From: Methylobacter sp.
Lineage (GTDB): Bacteria > Pseudomonadota > Gammaproteobacteria > Methylococcales > Methylomonadaceae
Direction: 5' to 3'
Assembly (NCBI GenBank): GCA_028714995.1
Contig: JAQTLI010000067.1
Coordinates: forward strand, 1 to 10,178
Length of the DNA stretch: 10,178 bases
Part shown: piece by piece, positions 1 through 5,622 of the stretch
Position numbering within the stretch: the first letter of the stretch is position 1
How the letters are laid out: each line of letters opens with the position of its first letter
Position numbers and translations under genes: made by a program
Notes under the pieces: generated by a model
Told to the model about the DNA's origin: nothing
Seen by the model: the letters and a program-made list of their open reading frames with translations, nothing else
Databases searched by the model: none

Positions 1-68
1 GAGTCGGACGGGTTTTGTATCCACAGGGAATAAATAACACCATTCGCAACATTCCGCTTATTCAAAGT

Positions 69-110
69 ATGGTGAGCAAATAGCCTTATCATTTGCCCAC
101 CATTTTCTAT
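69..110 (+). terminator. Terminator-like hairpin for an upstream gene
   Basis: The 13-base arms at 69-81 and 91-103 pair with one mismatch around a 9-base loop, and TTTTCTATT follows. This is the layout of a Rho-independent terminator read on +. It would end a transcript entering from left of the window, which cannot be seen. The stem is only moderately GC-rich, so an unrelated palindrome is possible. Confidence 0.45.
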
Positions 111-317
111 TAAATATATAGTAGGCAGAAAAGCGTTGCCTCTCTTTGGTTCCGTTTCCATGACGAACAGCGAATGAGTTTATCACTCGTTTCGTATTGT
201 TTCATGTACTGATAAACTTTATCCGCATTGTTTTTGTGTTTGCTTGTTTGGGTCAAGTCTACTTAGGCTTGGGTACGTTGTACGCGCTATTTACACAACT
301 TGAAGGGTGCACAAAAT

Positions 318-426
318 GCTTCCTACCTGACTCGCGGCGCGTAGCAATAATAAATATCTCGTTTTTGAATAGTACGAAATCCCATGCAATTCCTCCATAA
401 ATGTTAGGTTTTACGTTGTAAAACCC
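318..426 (-). repeat. Dispersed intergenic repeat, copy A
   Basis: This stretch matches 3447-3552 in the same orientation. The core 352-392 equals 3481-3519 except for two single-base insertions. Similarity continues more loosely on both sides, and both copies have a hairpin in the same place (here GGTTTTAC/GTAAAACC at 407-414 and 418-425). The minus strand is assigned because the better copy carries an open frame on that strand. Here the extra base near 367 breaks that frame, so copy A looks decayed. It is probably a small non-autonomous mobile or MITE-like element. Confidence 0.7.
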
Positions 427-631
427 TGCCTGCGCACTCATTTGTATTTAATGTTGATTTGATTGTTTTTTGATTTTTTCGGACAGCGCGGTTAAGAATA
501 GCTTAATTTTTAGTTGCTAGTATGAATCCGGTTTTTTGATAAGAAAATCGCAATTTTTATGGGCTTTTTTCAAGAATTAAGTACCGTATCTGATTTTGCT
601 ACATGTGAATTTTCTTATCTGAAATCAATAG

Positions 632-662
632 CTAGTGGTGATTTTAGCAATATCACCAGTAG
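632..662 (+). promoter_or_regulatory. Leader hairpin upstream of the FG-GAP/CAP gene
   Basis: Arms 632-642 and 652-662 pair at 10 of 11 positions around a 9-base loop. The hairpin ends about 30 bases before the ATG at 694, so it would lie in the 5' leader if transcription starts upstream. A role in translation or mRNA stability is only a guess. Confidence 0.3.
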
Positions 663-693
663 AATTTATTTTGTAATGTATGAGATTTAATTT

Positions 694-2265
694 ATGAATA
701 AAACCAATATGATTAGAAGCCTTTTTTCTGTCATGCTGCTGTTAACCATGACTGTCACAAGCACTGCCGGTGCCTTTGAAGTAGGGAACGATATCCCAGC
801 AGGCAATAACCCAAGCTCCGTAGCTAAGGGTGACTTTAACGGAGATCAAAAACGGGATCTAGTCGTTACCAATTACACCGACAACACAGTCTCAGTGTTG
901 TTAGGTGATGGTAATGGTAATTTTGGCTCACCTGCAAAATTTAGTGTGGGATCTAATCCGAGGCTGGTTCGTTCAACAGACCTAAACGCTGATGGCAAGA
1001 CTGACTTGATAGTAGCCAACTATGGTAGTAGCAACCTTTCGGTATTGTTAGGTGCCGGCAATGGCACTTTTAAAGCAGCAATCAACTATCCTACCGGCAC
1101 CACCCCCTTCTCATTCGTATTGTCCGATTTCAACAGTGACAAGATTTTAGATGTTGCGGTCGTCAATTATTCGACCAATACAGTCTCCTTACTGCAGGGA
1201 AAGGCTAACGGAAGTTTTCTACCACCATCGACCTTCGCTGTTGGCAATCAGCCAAGTTCAACAGTTGATGGTGACTTTAATAAAGATGGCAAGATGGATC
1301 TTGCAGTCGCAAACTATGGCGGTTCTGTAACGATCTTACTGGGTGACGGCACGGGAAAATTCCCTAAAAAAACCGATTTGATTGTTGGCGGGGGGCCTTT
1401 TTCTATTATCGCAAAAGACTTTAACCGGGATAAAAATCTCGATCTAACTGTCACCAAATACAAGGGTGGCAAGATCTCCATTCTTCTTGGTAAAGGTGAT
1501 GGCAATTTCTTTCCCGAGCGCAAACTAGACGCCGGTGCTTATCCTTGGTCAATAGAAAGCGCGGACTTCGATGGAGATGGCGCACTTGACATAGCGACAA
1601 CAAATTTTTATAGCGCGACTTTATCGGTTCTACGGGGAAAAGGTGATGGTAATTTTTTACCTCGTGAAATCTATCCGGTAGGAAACGGTCCCGATTCCAT
1701 TGCTGTTGGTACTTTTGATGCTGACCAGCGCCTCGATCTGGCAGTTGCCAATTATTACGATGGCAATGTCTCGCTCCTATTTGGTGAGAATACCACAACT
1801 CCACCGGTTACTCCTCCGGCTACCCAACCACCTTCAACACAACCACCTGTTACAACACCCCCACCCCCACCCAGCACGGACGTATCAGCGTTAGAGCAGA
1901 GCGTTCTTCAGAAAATTAATGCCTATCGTGCCTCTCGAGGTTTACCGGCATTAACGCTGAATTCTACTATCAGTAACCAAGCGCGGATTCACAGCCAAAA
2001 TATGGCATCGGGTGCAGTAGCTTTTGGTCACACGGGCTTCGAAACCCGCATTCAAACGCTAGCACAAACCATTTCCTTTAATAGTGCAGCCGAAAACGTA
2101 GCTTCTAACTGGGGTTATAGTGATCCGGCCGCTACAGCTGTATCCGGCTGGCTGAACAGTCCAGGACATCTCGCCAATATTGCCGGCAATTACCGATTGA
2201 CAGGGATCGGCGTGGCGAAAAGTAGCTCGGGGCAAGTCTATTTTACCCAGATATTCTTGAATTAA
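694..2265 (+). CDS. Exported FG-GAP/VCBS propeller protein with C-terminal CAP domain
   Basis: This 523-aa protein has a Sec signal peptide with likely cleavage after Ala-Gly-Ala at residues 25-27. Seven repeats of about 49 residues follow (first Asp at 47, last unit ending near 366). Most open with an acidic DxNxDxxxD-type loop (DFNGDQKRDL, DFNKDGKMDL, DFDGDGALDI), the calcium-binding signature of FG-GAP/VCBS propellers, so seven units should close a seven-bladed propeller. A Pro/Thr linker spans about 367-395. Residues 397-523 form a CAP (SCP/PR-1, YkwD-type) domain with His446, Glu467 and WLNSPGH at 486-492, the usual cavity residues. It probably acts outside the cell or on its surface. 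CAP domains have varied roles (lipid binding, occasional proteolysis), so the activity is unknown. The start is fixed by the signal peptide, although the ribosome binding site is weak (GAG at 681-683). Confidence 0.9.
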   Translation: MNKTNMIRSLFSVMLLLTMTVTSTAGAFEVGNDIPAGNNPSSVAKGDFNGDQKRDLVVTNYTDNTVSVLLGDGNGNFGSPAKFSVGSNPRLVRSTDLNADGKTDLIVANYGSSNLSVLLGAGNGTFKAAINYPTGTTPFSFVLSDFNSDKILDVAVVNYSTNTVSLLQGKANGSFLPPSTFAVGNQPSSTVDGDFNKDGKMDLAVANYGGSVTILLGDGTGKFPKKTDLIVGGGPFSIIAKDFNRDKNLDLTVTKYKGGKISILLGKGDGNFFPERKLDAGAYPWSIESADFDGDGALDIATTNFYSATLSVLRGKGDGNFLPREIYPVGNGPDSIAVGTFDADQRLDLAVANYYDGNVSLLFGENTTTPPVTPPATQPPSTQPPVTTPPPPPSTDVSALEQSVLQKINAYRASRGLPALTLNSTISNQARIHSQNMASGAVAFGHTGFETRIQTLAQTISFNSAAENVASNWGYSDPAATAVSGWLNSPGHLANIAGNYRLTGIGVAKSSSGQVYFTQIFLN

Positions 2266-2868
2266 ATCCCCTGATAAAGATAGTAATCAGTGATTTGGCC
2301 TAAAACACCTAGTAGTGGGTGTTTCAGGCTAGACCAGAATCAAGATATAAAGATGGGCAGGCTTTTTTGCCTTTCTGTCCTCGGGTGCACCGCTTACAAC
2401 ACCAAAAGTATGGACTCATCAATATGGCGGGCAGAAAATAGTCGCCTGGAGCACCTACTTTTGGTACCACCTCACTTGGCTAAGCGACCAAGGCAATCTC
2501 AGTATTCATCCAAACGAATAATTCATACAATATACTTCGTTCTTCAACACATACATAGCCCTGGGTCGGAGCGATAGCAAAAAGCCATCGATTCAGTCAC
2601 CAATGCAGTTGTTTAACCCTGCCCATAAACTCAAACTTGACACCAATTGTCACAAGTTGACTAATGTATGAGCTACAAACAAGATACCGGCTCATTATTT
2701 GCCTGTCGGTAATTTTTAAATCATCTTTGCATCGCCTTTTAGTAAAAGGTTGTAGTAAGGTACAATTATTTCCAGTTGTGTTGAGTACATCCAATAACAA
2801 TATGAGCAGCAATGATCCATCTCGCCGCCCATGTTGATCAAATTCAAATCAAAAAAGGGAGTAATATC
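2266..2868. other. Gene-poor spacer between two exported-protein genes
   Basis: About 600 bases with no convincing gene. Open frames at 2290-2577 (+) and 2597-2812 (-) have no ribosome binding site and no recognisable composition. A start-less frame at 2351-2521 (+) reads as a plausible Trp/Tyr-rich peptide and may be debris of a lost gene. A TTGACT at 2657-2662 is a good -35 hexamer but has only a weak partner (CAAGAT, 2680-2685), so the promoter of the next gene is unresolved. A small perfect hairpin (6-base arms) lies at 2735-2749. Confidence 0.5.
2298..2329 (+). terminator. Possible terminator hairpin after the FG-GAP/CAP gene
   Basis: Arms 2298-2309 and 2318-2329 pair along 12 bases with one mismatch around an 8-base loop, 33 bases after the stop codon. 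No T-run follows, so a classical intrinsic terminator is not certain. It may protect the mRNA end or simply be a palindrome. Confidence 0.35.
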
Positions 2869-3258
2869 ATGAAAAAAAGCTTGTTTCTGACTATTTCAAT
2901 GCTGATTTCCGGCAACGTTTTTGCCGCTACCGATCATTATGTGTTACATGATGATGGCTTTGTTCGTCACTTAAAAGTTACCCAAATCGACGGAGAGTAC
3001 GCTGTTAGCGCCGATATAGATTTTGAGGCTTCTGCCAAAGACCACTGTTCTGCGGCTATTTCCGGCAAAGCCAAAAGCACAGCTAAAGACGAATTGCTCT
3101 TGAAAAAACATTCTGAAAGCGAAGCCAGTTTCTGTGAGCTAAAAATCAAACTTGGCCCGAACGGCGCGAAGATCGAAGAATCTAAAGGTTGCGACAACTT
3201 TTCCGTAGGCAAATGTCACTTCTCCAGTGGAGACAAAGAACTGATTAAAGTTAAATAA
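2869..3258 (+). CDS. Small secreted protein with four cysteines, unrecognised family
   Basis: I do not recognise the family of this 129-aa protein. The start chosen is ATG 2869, preceded by GGGAG at 2857-2861 with 7-base spacing and followed at once by a signal peptide (Lys-Lys, hydrophobic core, Val-Phe-Ala at 17-19, cleavage before Ala20). An upstream in-frame ATG at 2812 would bury the signal peptide behind 19 residues. The mature part is about 110 residues, Lys/Glu/Ser-rich, with Cys60, Cys89, Cys108 and Cys116, which could make two disulfides in the periplasm. The alternating charged and hydrophobic pattern suggests a small beta-rich domain, as in periplasmic inhibitors or adaptors, but no function can be given. 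It stands alone between long spacers, so it is probably monocistronic. Confidence 0.75.
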   Translation: MKKSLFLTISMLISGNVFAATDHYVLHDDGFVRHLKVTQIDGEYAVSADIDFEASAKDHCSAAISGKAKSTAKDELLLKKHSESEASFCELKIKLGPNGAKIEESKGCDNFSVGKCHFSSGDKELIKVK

Positions 3259-3364
3259 TTTTGCACCGTAGAATGTGCCTAACACAGTGAAGAGCATTGT
3301 TCGCGATTGACGCACTTCATACCTCGGCACACCGTTACGCTGCTCCCGGCATTGCGCTACCTCC

Positions 3365-3436
3365 TGCATAACCCACAGGGATGTGGGTTATGCAGATTTT
3401 GCATTGAGCAAAAATCTGCCCATGCTGTCGTCAGCA
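3365..3436. repeat. Run of three adjacent hairpins
   Basis: A perfect 13-base inverted repeat (3365-3377 with 3382-3394) closes on a GGGA loop. It abuts a second stem (3392-3402 with 3408-3419, one bulged A, loop ATTGA), with the shared GCA making the two mutually exclusive at the join. A third short stem TGCTG/CAGCA follows at 3423-3436 with loop TCGT. A weak fourth stem, GGCTTC/GAAGCC, lies at 3446-3478. The run is continuous with repeat copy B and is probably part of the same element. It could also act as a transcript end for the gene at 2869-3258. Confidence 0.7.
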
Positions 3437-3531
3437 CATCCTCCGGGCTTCTTACCGGCCTTACGACGCGCGGAAGCCAGAAATATCTCGTTTTTAATAG
3501 TACGAAATCCCTGCAATTCAACTATAAACAT
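3388..3531 (-). CDS. 47-codon ORF carried by repeat copy B
   Basis: This ORF is short and its coding status is doubtful. It starts at ATG 3531-3529 and stops at TAA 3390-3388, inside the perfect hairpin. The 47-residue peptide is basic and Gly/Ala-rich in the middle (NEIFLASARRKAGKKPGG, residues 14-31) and has one Cys at 32. Copy A (318-426) keeps a related reading (NEIFIIATRRESGRK) in a shifted frame, so the similarity extends to peptide level over this stretch, although nearly identical DNA alone would give that. No good ribosome binding site precedes the ATG. It is most likely a repeat-borne open frame, possibly the remnant of a small gene. Confidence 0.25.
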   Translation of the reverse strand: MFIVELQGFRTIKNEIFLASARRKAGKKPGGCADDSMGRFLLNAKSA

Positions 3532-3552
3532 TGGGTTTCCCATTGCTCAGCC
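3447..3552 (-). repeat. Dispersed intergenic repeat, copy B
   Basis: The core 3481-3519 is identical to 352-392 apart from two one-base gaps. The wider block 3447-3552 aligns with 318-426, including a terminal hairpin (TTGGG 3531-3535 with CCCAA 3551-3555). Unlike copy A it keeps an intact minus-strand frame and is joined to the hairpin run at 3365-3436, so the full element may span about 3310-3555. No transposase and no clear target duplication were seen. Confidence 0.7.
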
Positions 3553-3620
3553 CAACCTACCGCACTGCTGATTGTGACGTTACTCAATTTCATCTGCGAT
3601 GATTTATCTGGAGACTGAGC

Positions 3621-3719
3621 ATGTCCGTAGTGGTCTTTAATTCTATACCTGTCACGAAAACAAGAAGAATGGCGGTCAGGTCTTACGCCATCATATCTTG
3701 CTTTTTTATGCGTCATTAG
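3621..3719 (+). CDS. Possible 32-aa small protein
   Basis: ATG 3621 is preceded by GGAG at 3610-3613 with 7-base spacing, a good Shine-Dalgarno arrangement, and the frame runs to TAG 3717-3719. The peptide is hydrophobic at both ends with a basic centre (KTRRMAVR) and matches nothing I know. Its stop is 65 bases before the YihY/BrkB gene, so it could be a leader peptide. The opposite strand is open too, so chance is quite possible. Confidence 0.2.
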   Translation: MSVVVFNSIPVTKTRRMAVRSYAIISCFFMRH

Positions 3720-3784
3720 CGTATTTTTGTACTAACTCACCTGTTTTAAAAATTAACCTTAATTCAAAAACATAAGATCAGCCA

Positions 3785-5098
3785 ATGGGACTCAACATAA
3801 TCAGTTTTGTTAAAGAAGATATTTGGCTGTTACACGAGCAAACTCTTCCGGCATTTAAAGCGACAATCATCAAGTCGCTAAAAATAGTTTTATTATCCGT
3901 CCAGGGTTTTACTCAAGATCTGTGCCCGCTAAGAGCGTCAGCATTGACTCTTTATAGCCTGTTGTCGGTAGTGCCTGTCATCGCCATGCTGTTCGGTATC
4001 GCCAAAGGTTTCGGTTTTGAAAAAATGCTCGAGCAACGCTTGATCGAGCAAGCCCCGGAGCGGGATACGCTGGTATTACAGCTAATCAGTTTTGCGCAAA
4101 ACCTGCTGGAGAGTACGAAAGGCGGGGTTATTGCCGGGATTGGCATTGTTGTCCTGTTTTGGACCATTATCAGCGTGATTGGTAATATCGAAGAGTCGTT
4201 CAACCACATCTGGAAAATAAGCAAAGGACGGTCAATAAGCCGTAAATTCAGCGATTATTTATCCCTAATGTTGTTGGCGCCCGTTATATTAATAGCCTCC
4301 AGCAGTATTACGGTCCTCCTGAACACAAAGATAACTTGGCTAATAACGATTATTCAATTACCGGAATTCGGCACCTGGCTGGTCATAAAAGCACTGGGCT
4401 TGTTGCCTTTGGCGCTTATGATCGGATTATTCGCCTTTATGTTTATTTTTATGCCTAACCATAAAGTCAATTACAGGGCGGGCATAATTGCCGGTGTTGT
4501 TACCGGTATTATGTATCATCTGTTGCAGTGGGCTTACCTAAGTCTGCAGATTGGCGTATCAAGTTATAACGCCATTTACGGCAGTTTTGCAGCGCTGCCC
4601 TTATTTGTCGTCTGGTTGCAAACTGGCTGGATGATTGTCCTGTTTGGTTGTGAGGTAACTTTTTTTCTACAGAATTATGAAATTTATCGAAACAATAACC
4701 GGTTTTCCGACTTAAGTTTATCCCTGCAAAAAATCATTGCCCTGCAAACAACTCATCTGATTATCAAGAATTTCATTCAATTGAACAATCCGTTAACCGC
4801 AGCCGAAATAGCGGCCAGACTGGTTATACCAATAGCCTATATTCAACCCGTTTTATCAAATTTAGCGGCAAATCATATTGTTGTCGCGTTTAAGAATCAG
4901 GACGAAGATGATGAAGTTTACCAGCCTGCAGTCGATATCAATATACTCACTATTGCCTATGTTATTAATGCACTAGACCAGTATGGACAAAATCAACTGC
5001 CGGAAATTAACCAGGAGCCACTGTTTATGAATGCAGTCAACAATTTCAGGGAGTTGATGGAAGCCTCCGTACAAAATCGTTTGCTAAAAGACATTTAG
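3785..5098 (+). CDS. YihY/virulence factor BrkB family inner membrane protein
   Basis: This 437-aa protein belongs to the YihY/BrkB (UPF0761) family, once mislabelled ribonuclease BN. The signature region is the first membrane segment, ALTLYSLLSVVPVIAMLFGI (residues 53-72), followed by a loop with Asn/Glu/Ile and the NHIWKI-type motif (140-145). Six membrane segments can be placed at about 52-74, 114-136, 157-179, 197-223, 232-255 and 264-296, the usual number. The cytoplasmic tail from about 305 has a winged-helix-like part (NNPLTAAEIAARLVIPI at 334-350), which occurs in longer members of the family. The physiological role is unresolved; transport or envelope functions have been suggested for relatives. 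Start ATG 3785 has only a weak ribosome binding site, but there is no other Met before residue 67. It is probably transcribed separately from the lipoprotein gene 118 bases downstream. Confidence 0.93.
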   Translation: MGLNIISFVKEDIWLLHEQTLPAFKATIIKSLKIVLLSVQGFTQDLCPLRASALTLYSLLSVVPVIAMLFGIAKGFGFEKMLEQRLIEQAPERDTLVLQLISFAQNLLESTKGGVIAGIGIVVLFWTIISVIGNIEESFNHIWKISKGRSISRKFSDYLSLMLLAPVILIASSSITVLLNTKITWLITIIQLPEFGTWLVIKALGLLPLALMIGLFAFMFIFMPNHKVNYRAGIIAGVVTGIMYHLLQWAYLSLQIGVSSYNAIYGSFAALPLFVVWLQTGWMIVLFGCEVTFFLQNYEIYRNNNRFSDLSLSLQKIIALQTTHLIIKNFIQLNNPLTAAEIAARLVIPIAYIQPVLSNLAANHIVVAFKNQDEDDEVYQPAVDINILTIAYVINALDQYGQNQLPEINQEPLFMNAVNNFRELMEASVQNRLLKDI

Positions 5099-5162
5099 GA
5101 TTGCGCCCGCTTTACCGCGTATATGCAACACAACCTACGCTAATCAATTACATTTTTAATCG

Positions 5163-5190
5163 TTGATTCGTAACTGTACAATAGTACTTT
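5163..5190 (+). promoter_or_regulatory. Weak candidate promoter for the small lipoprotein gene
   Basis: TTGATT (5163-5168) and TACTTT (5185-5190) are 16 bases apart, which would put the transcription start about 20 bases before the ATG at 5217. The -35 matches the sigma-70 consensus at four positions and the -10 at three, so this is tentative. Read-through from the gene upstream is the alternative. Confidence 0.22.
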
Positions 5191-5216
5191 AATTGATATA
5201 AACAACCAGAAGAGTC

Positions 5217-5441
5217 ATGAAAAAACTTAACATCATACTGATATCAACAACTATTACATTACTGGCAGGATGCTCAAGTGCGCCAACACTAGGCAACCAA
5301 ATGGTTGATCGAGGAAATGAACTGATTAAAGAAGGCAATGCAGAATGGGAACAAGGCTCACGACTGGTTGAGCAAGGCAAAGCCAAAGTTGAGCGAGGAA
5401 ACCGGATGATCGAAGATGGCAAACAGATCGATGCCAAATAA
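5217..5441 (+). CDS. Small lipoprotein built of seven Gly-heptads
   Basis: This 74-aa protein has a lipoprotein signal (LLAGC, lipobox residues 16-19), so Cys19 should be lipidated and the protein membrane-anchored at its N-terminus. After six spacer residues the whole mature chain, 26-74, is exactly seven heptads, each starting with Gly: GNQMVDR, GNELIKE, GNAEWEQ, GSRLVEQ, GKAKVER, GNRMIED, GKQIDAK. Position 5 is Val, Ile or Trp in six of them and position 4 is usually hydrophobic, so one helix face is apolar and lined with glycine. This suggests a tightly packed helical assembly in the style of Lpp or glycine-zipper proteins, but no named family is recognised. AGAAGAG at 5208-5214 is the ribosome binding site, closely spaced. 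No terminator hairpin follows directly; the palindrome at 5535-5622 may serve. Confidence 0.85.
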   Translation: MKKLNIILISTTITLLAGCSSAPTLGNQMVDRGNELIKEGNAEWEQGSRLVEQGKAKVERGNRMIEDGKQIDAK

Positions 5442-5471
5442 TTCCTCTTTGCTGCAACCAAACCTGCGCGA

Positions 5472-5504
5472 CTAACCCAAAAACATCCCATCGCCATAGC
5501 TGAA
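5472..5504 (+). repeat. 33-bp direct repeat, left copy beside the reverse transcriptase
   Basis: This stretch matches 7248-7280 in the same orientation at 30 of 33 positions (differences C/T, C/G and G/A). Weaker similarity may continue to the GTAGG at 5536-5540, which lines up with 7312-7316. The two copies bracket the reverse transcriptase gene. Confidence 0.75.
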
Positions 5505-5534
5505 AAGAACCGATAATTGCGGCAAAGCACAATC

Positions 5535-5622
5535 CGTAGGACGTAATAGCGTAGCGTATTGCGTCGCATGCCGAGATTCTCATTCGGCGCAATACGTGAT
5601 AAAGCAGCTATTGCGCCCTACG
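5535..5622. repeat. Palindromic (REP/MITE-like) repeat over the reverse transcriptase 3' end
   Basis: The outer arms CGTAGGACGTAATAGC (5535-5550) and GCTATTGCGCCCTACG (5607-5622) pair at 14 of 16 positions, and the two exceptions can form G-U pairs in RNA. An inner pair CGTATTGCG (5555-5563) with CGCAATACG fits around 5588-5596, giving a long interrupted hairpin. It lies between the convergent lipoprotein and reverse transcriptase genes and may act as a two-way transcript end. The right arm contains the stop codon of the reverse transcriptase. Confidence 0.75.

Larger units (their letters stand above)
1..693. other. Gene-free lead-in with hairpins and repeat copy A
   Basis: No convincing gene was found here. 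Short open frames exist on both strands at about 197-441, but they overlap each other and lie across a dispersed repeat, so they look non-coding. The stretch holds a terminator-like hairpin at 69-103, repeat copy A at 318-426 with its own hairpin at 407-425, and a hairpin at 632-662 just upstream of the next gene. No clear -35/-10 pair for the gene at 694 was recognised. Confidence 0.6.
3259..3784. other. Repeat-filled spacer upstream of the YihY/BrkB gene
   Basis: This 526-base gap contains the hairpin run at 3365-3436, repeat copy B at 3447-3552 with a 47-codon ORF on the minus strand (3388-3531), and a 32-codon candidate ORF at 3621-3719. A longer open frame on + across 3307-3618 is a by-product of the repeat and is not supported as a gene. 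Confidence 0.6.

Noticed and set aside
197..441. Overlapping frames on both strands over repeat copy A
   Set aside because: They cover a decayed repeat, overlap each other, and lack ribosome binding sites.
2351..2521. Start-less + frame rich in Trp and Tyr (VWTHQYGGQKIVAWSTYFWY)
   Set aside because: It reads plausibly as a protein fragment, but has no start, no neighbour on which it could be a tail, and no family I know. Kept only as possible debris.
2290..2812. Longer frames at 2290-2577 (+) and 2597-2812 (-)
   Set aside because: No ribosome binding sites and no domain pattern; the first begins inside the hairpin region after the preceding gene.
3307..3618. 103-codon + frame over the hairpin run and repeat copy B
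   Set aside because: It crosses several hairpins and the repeat and has no ribosome binding site; the minus-strand frame in the repeat is the more protein-like one.
5189..5592. Minus-strand frames opposite the small lipoprotein gene
   Set aside because: They are shadows of the heptad repeat gene and the palindrome; the + frame has a lipobox and a ribosome binding site.
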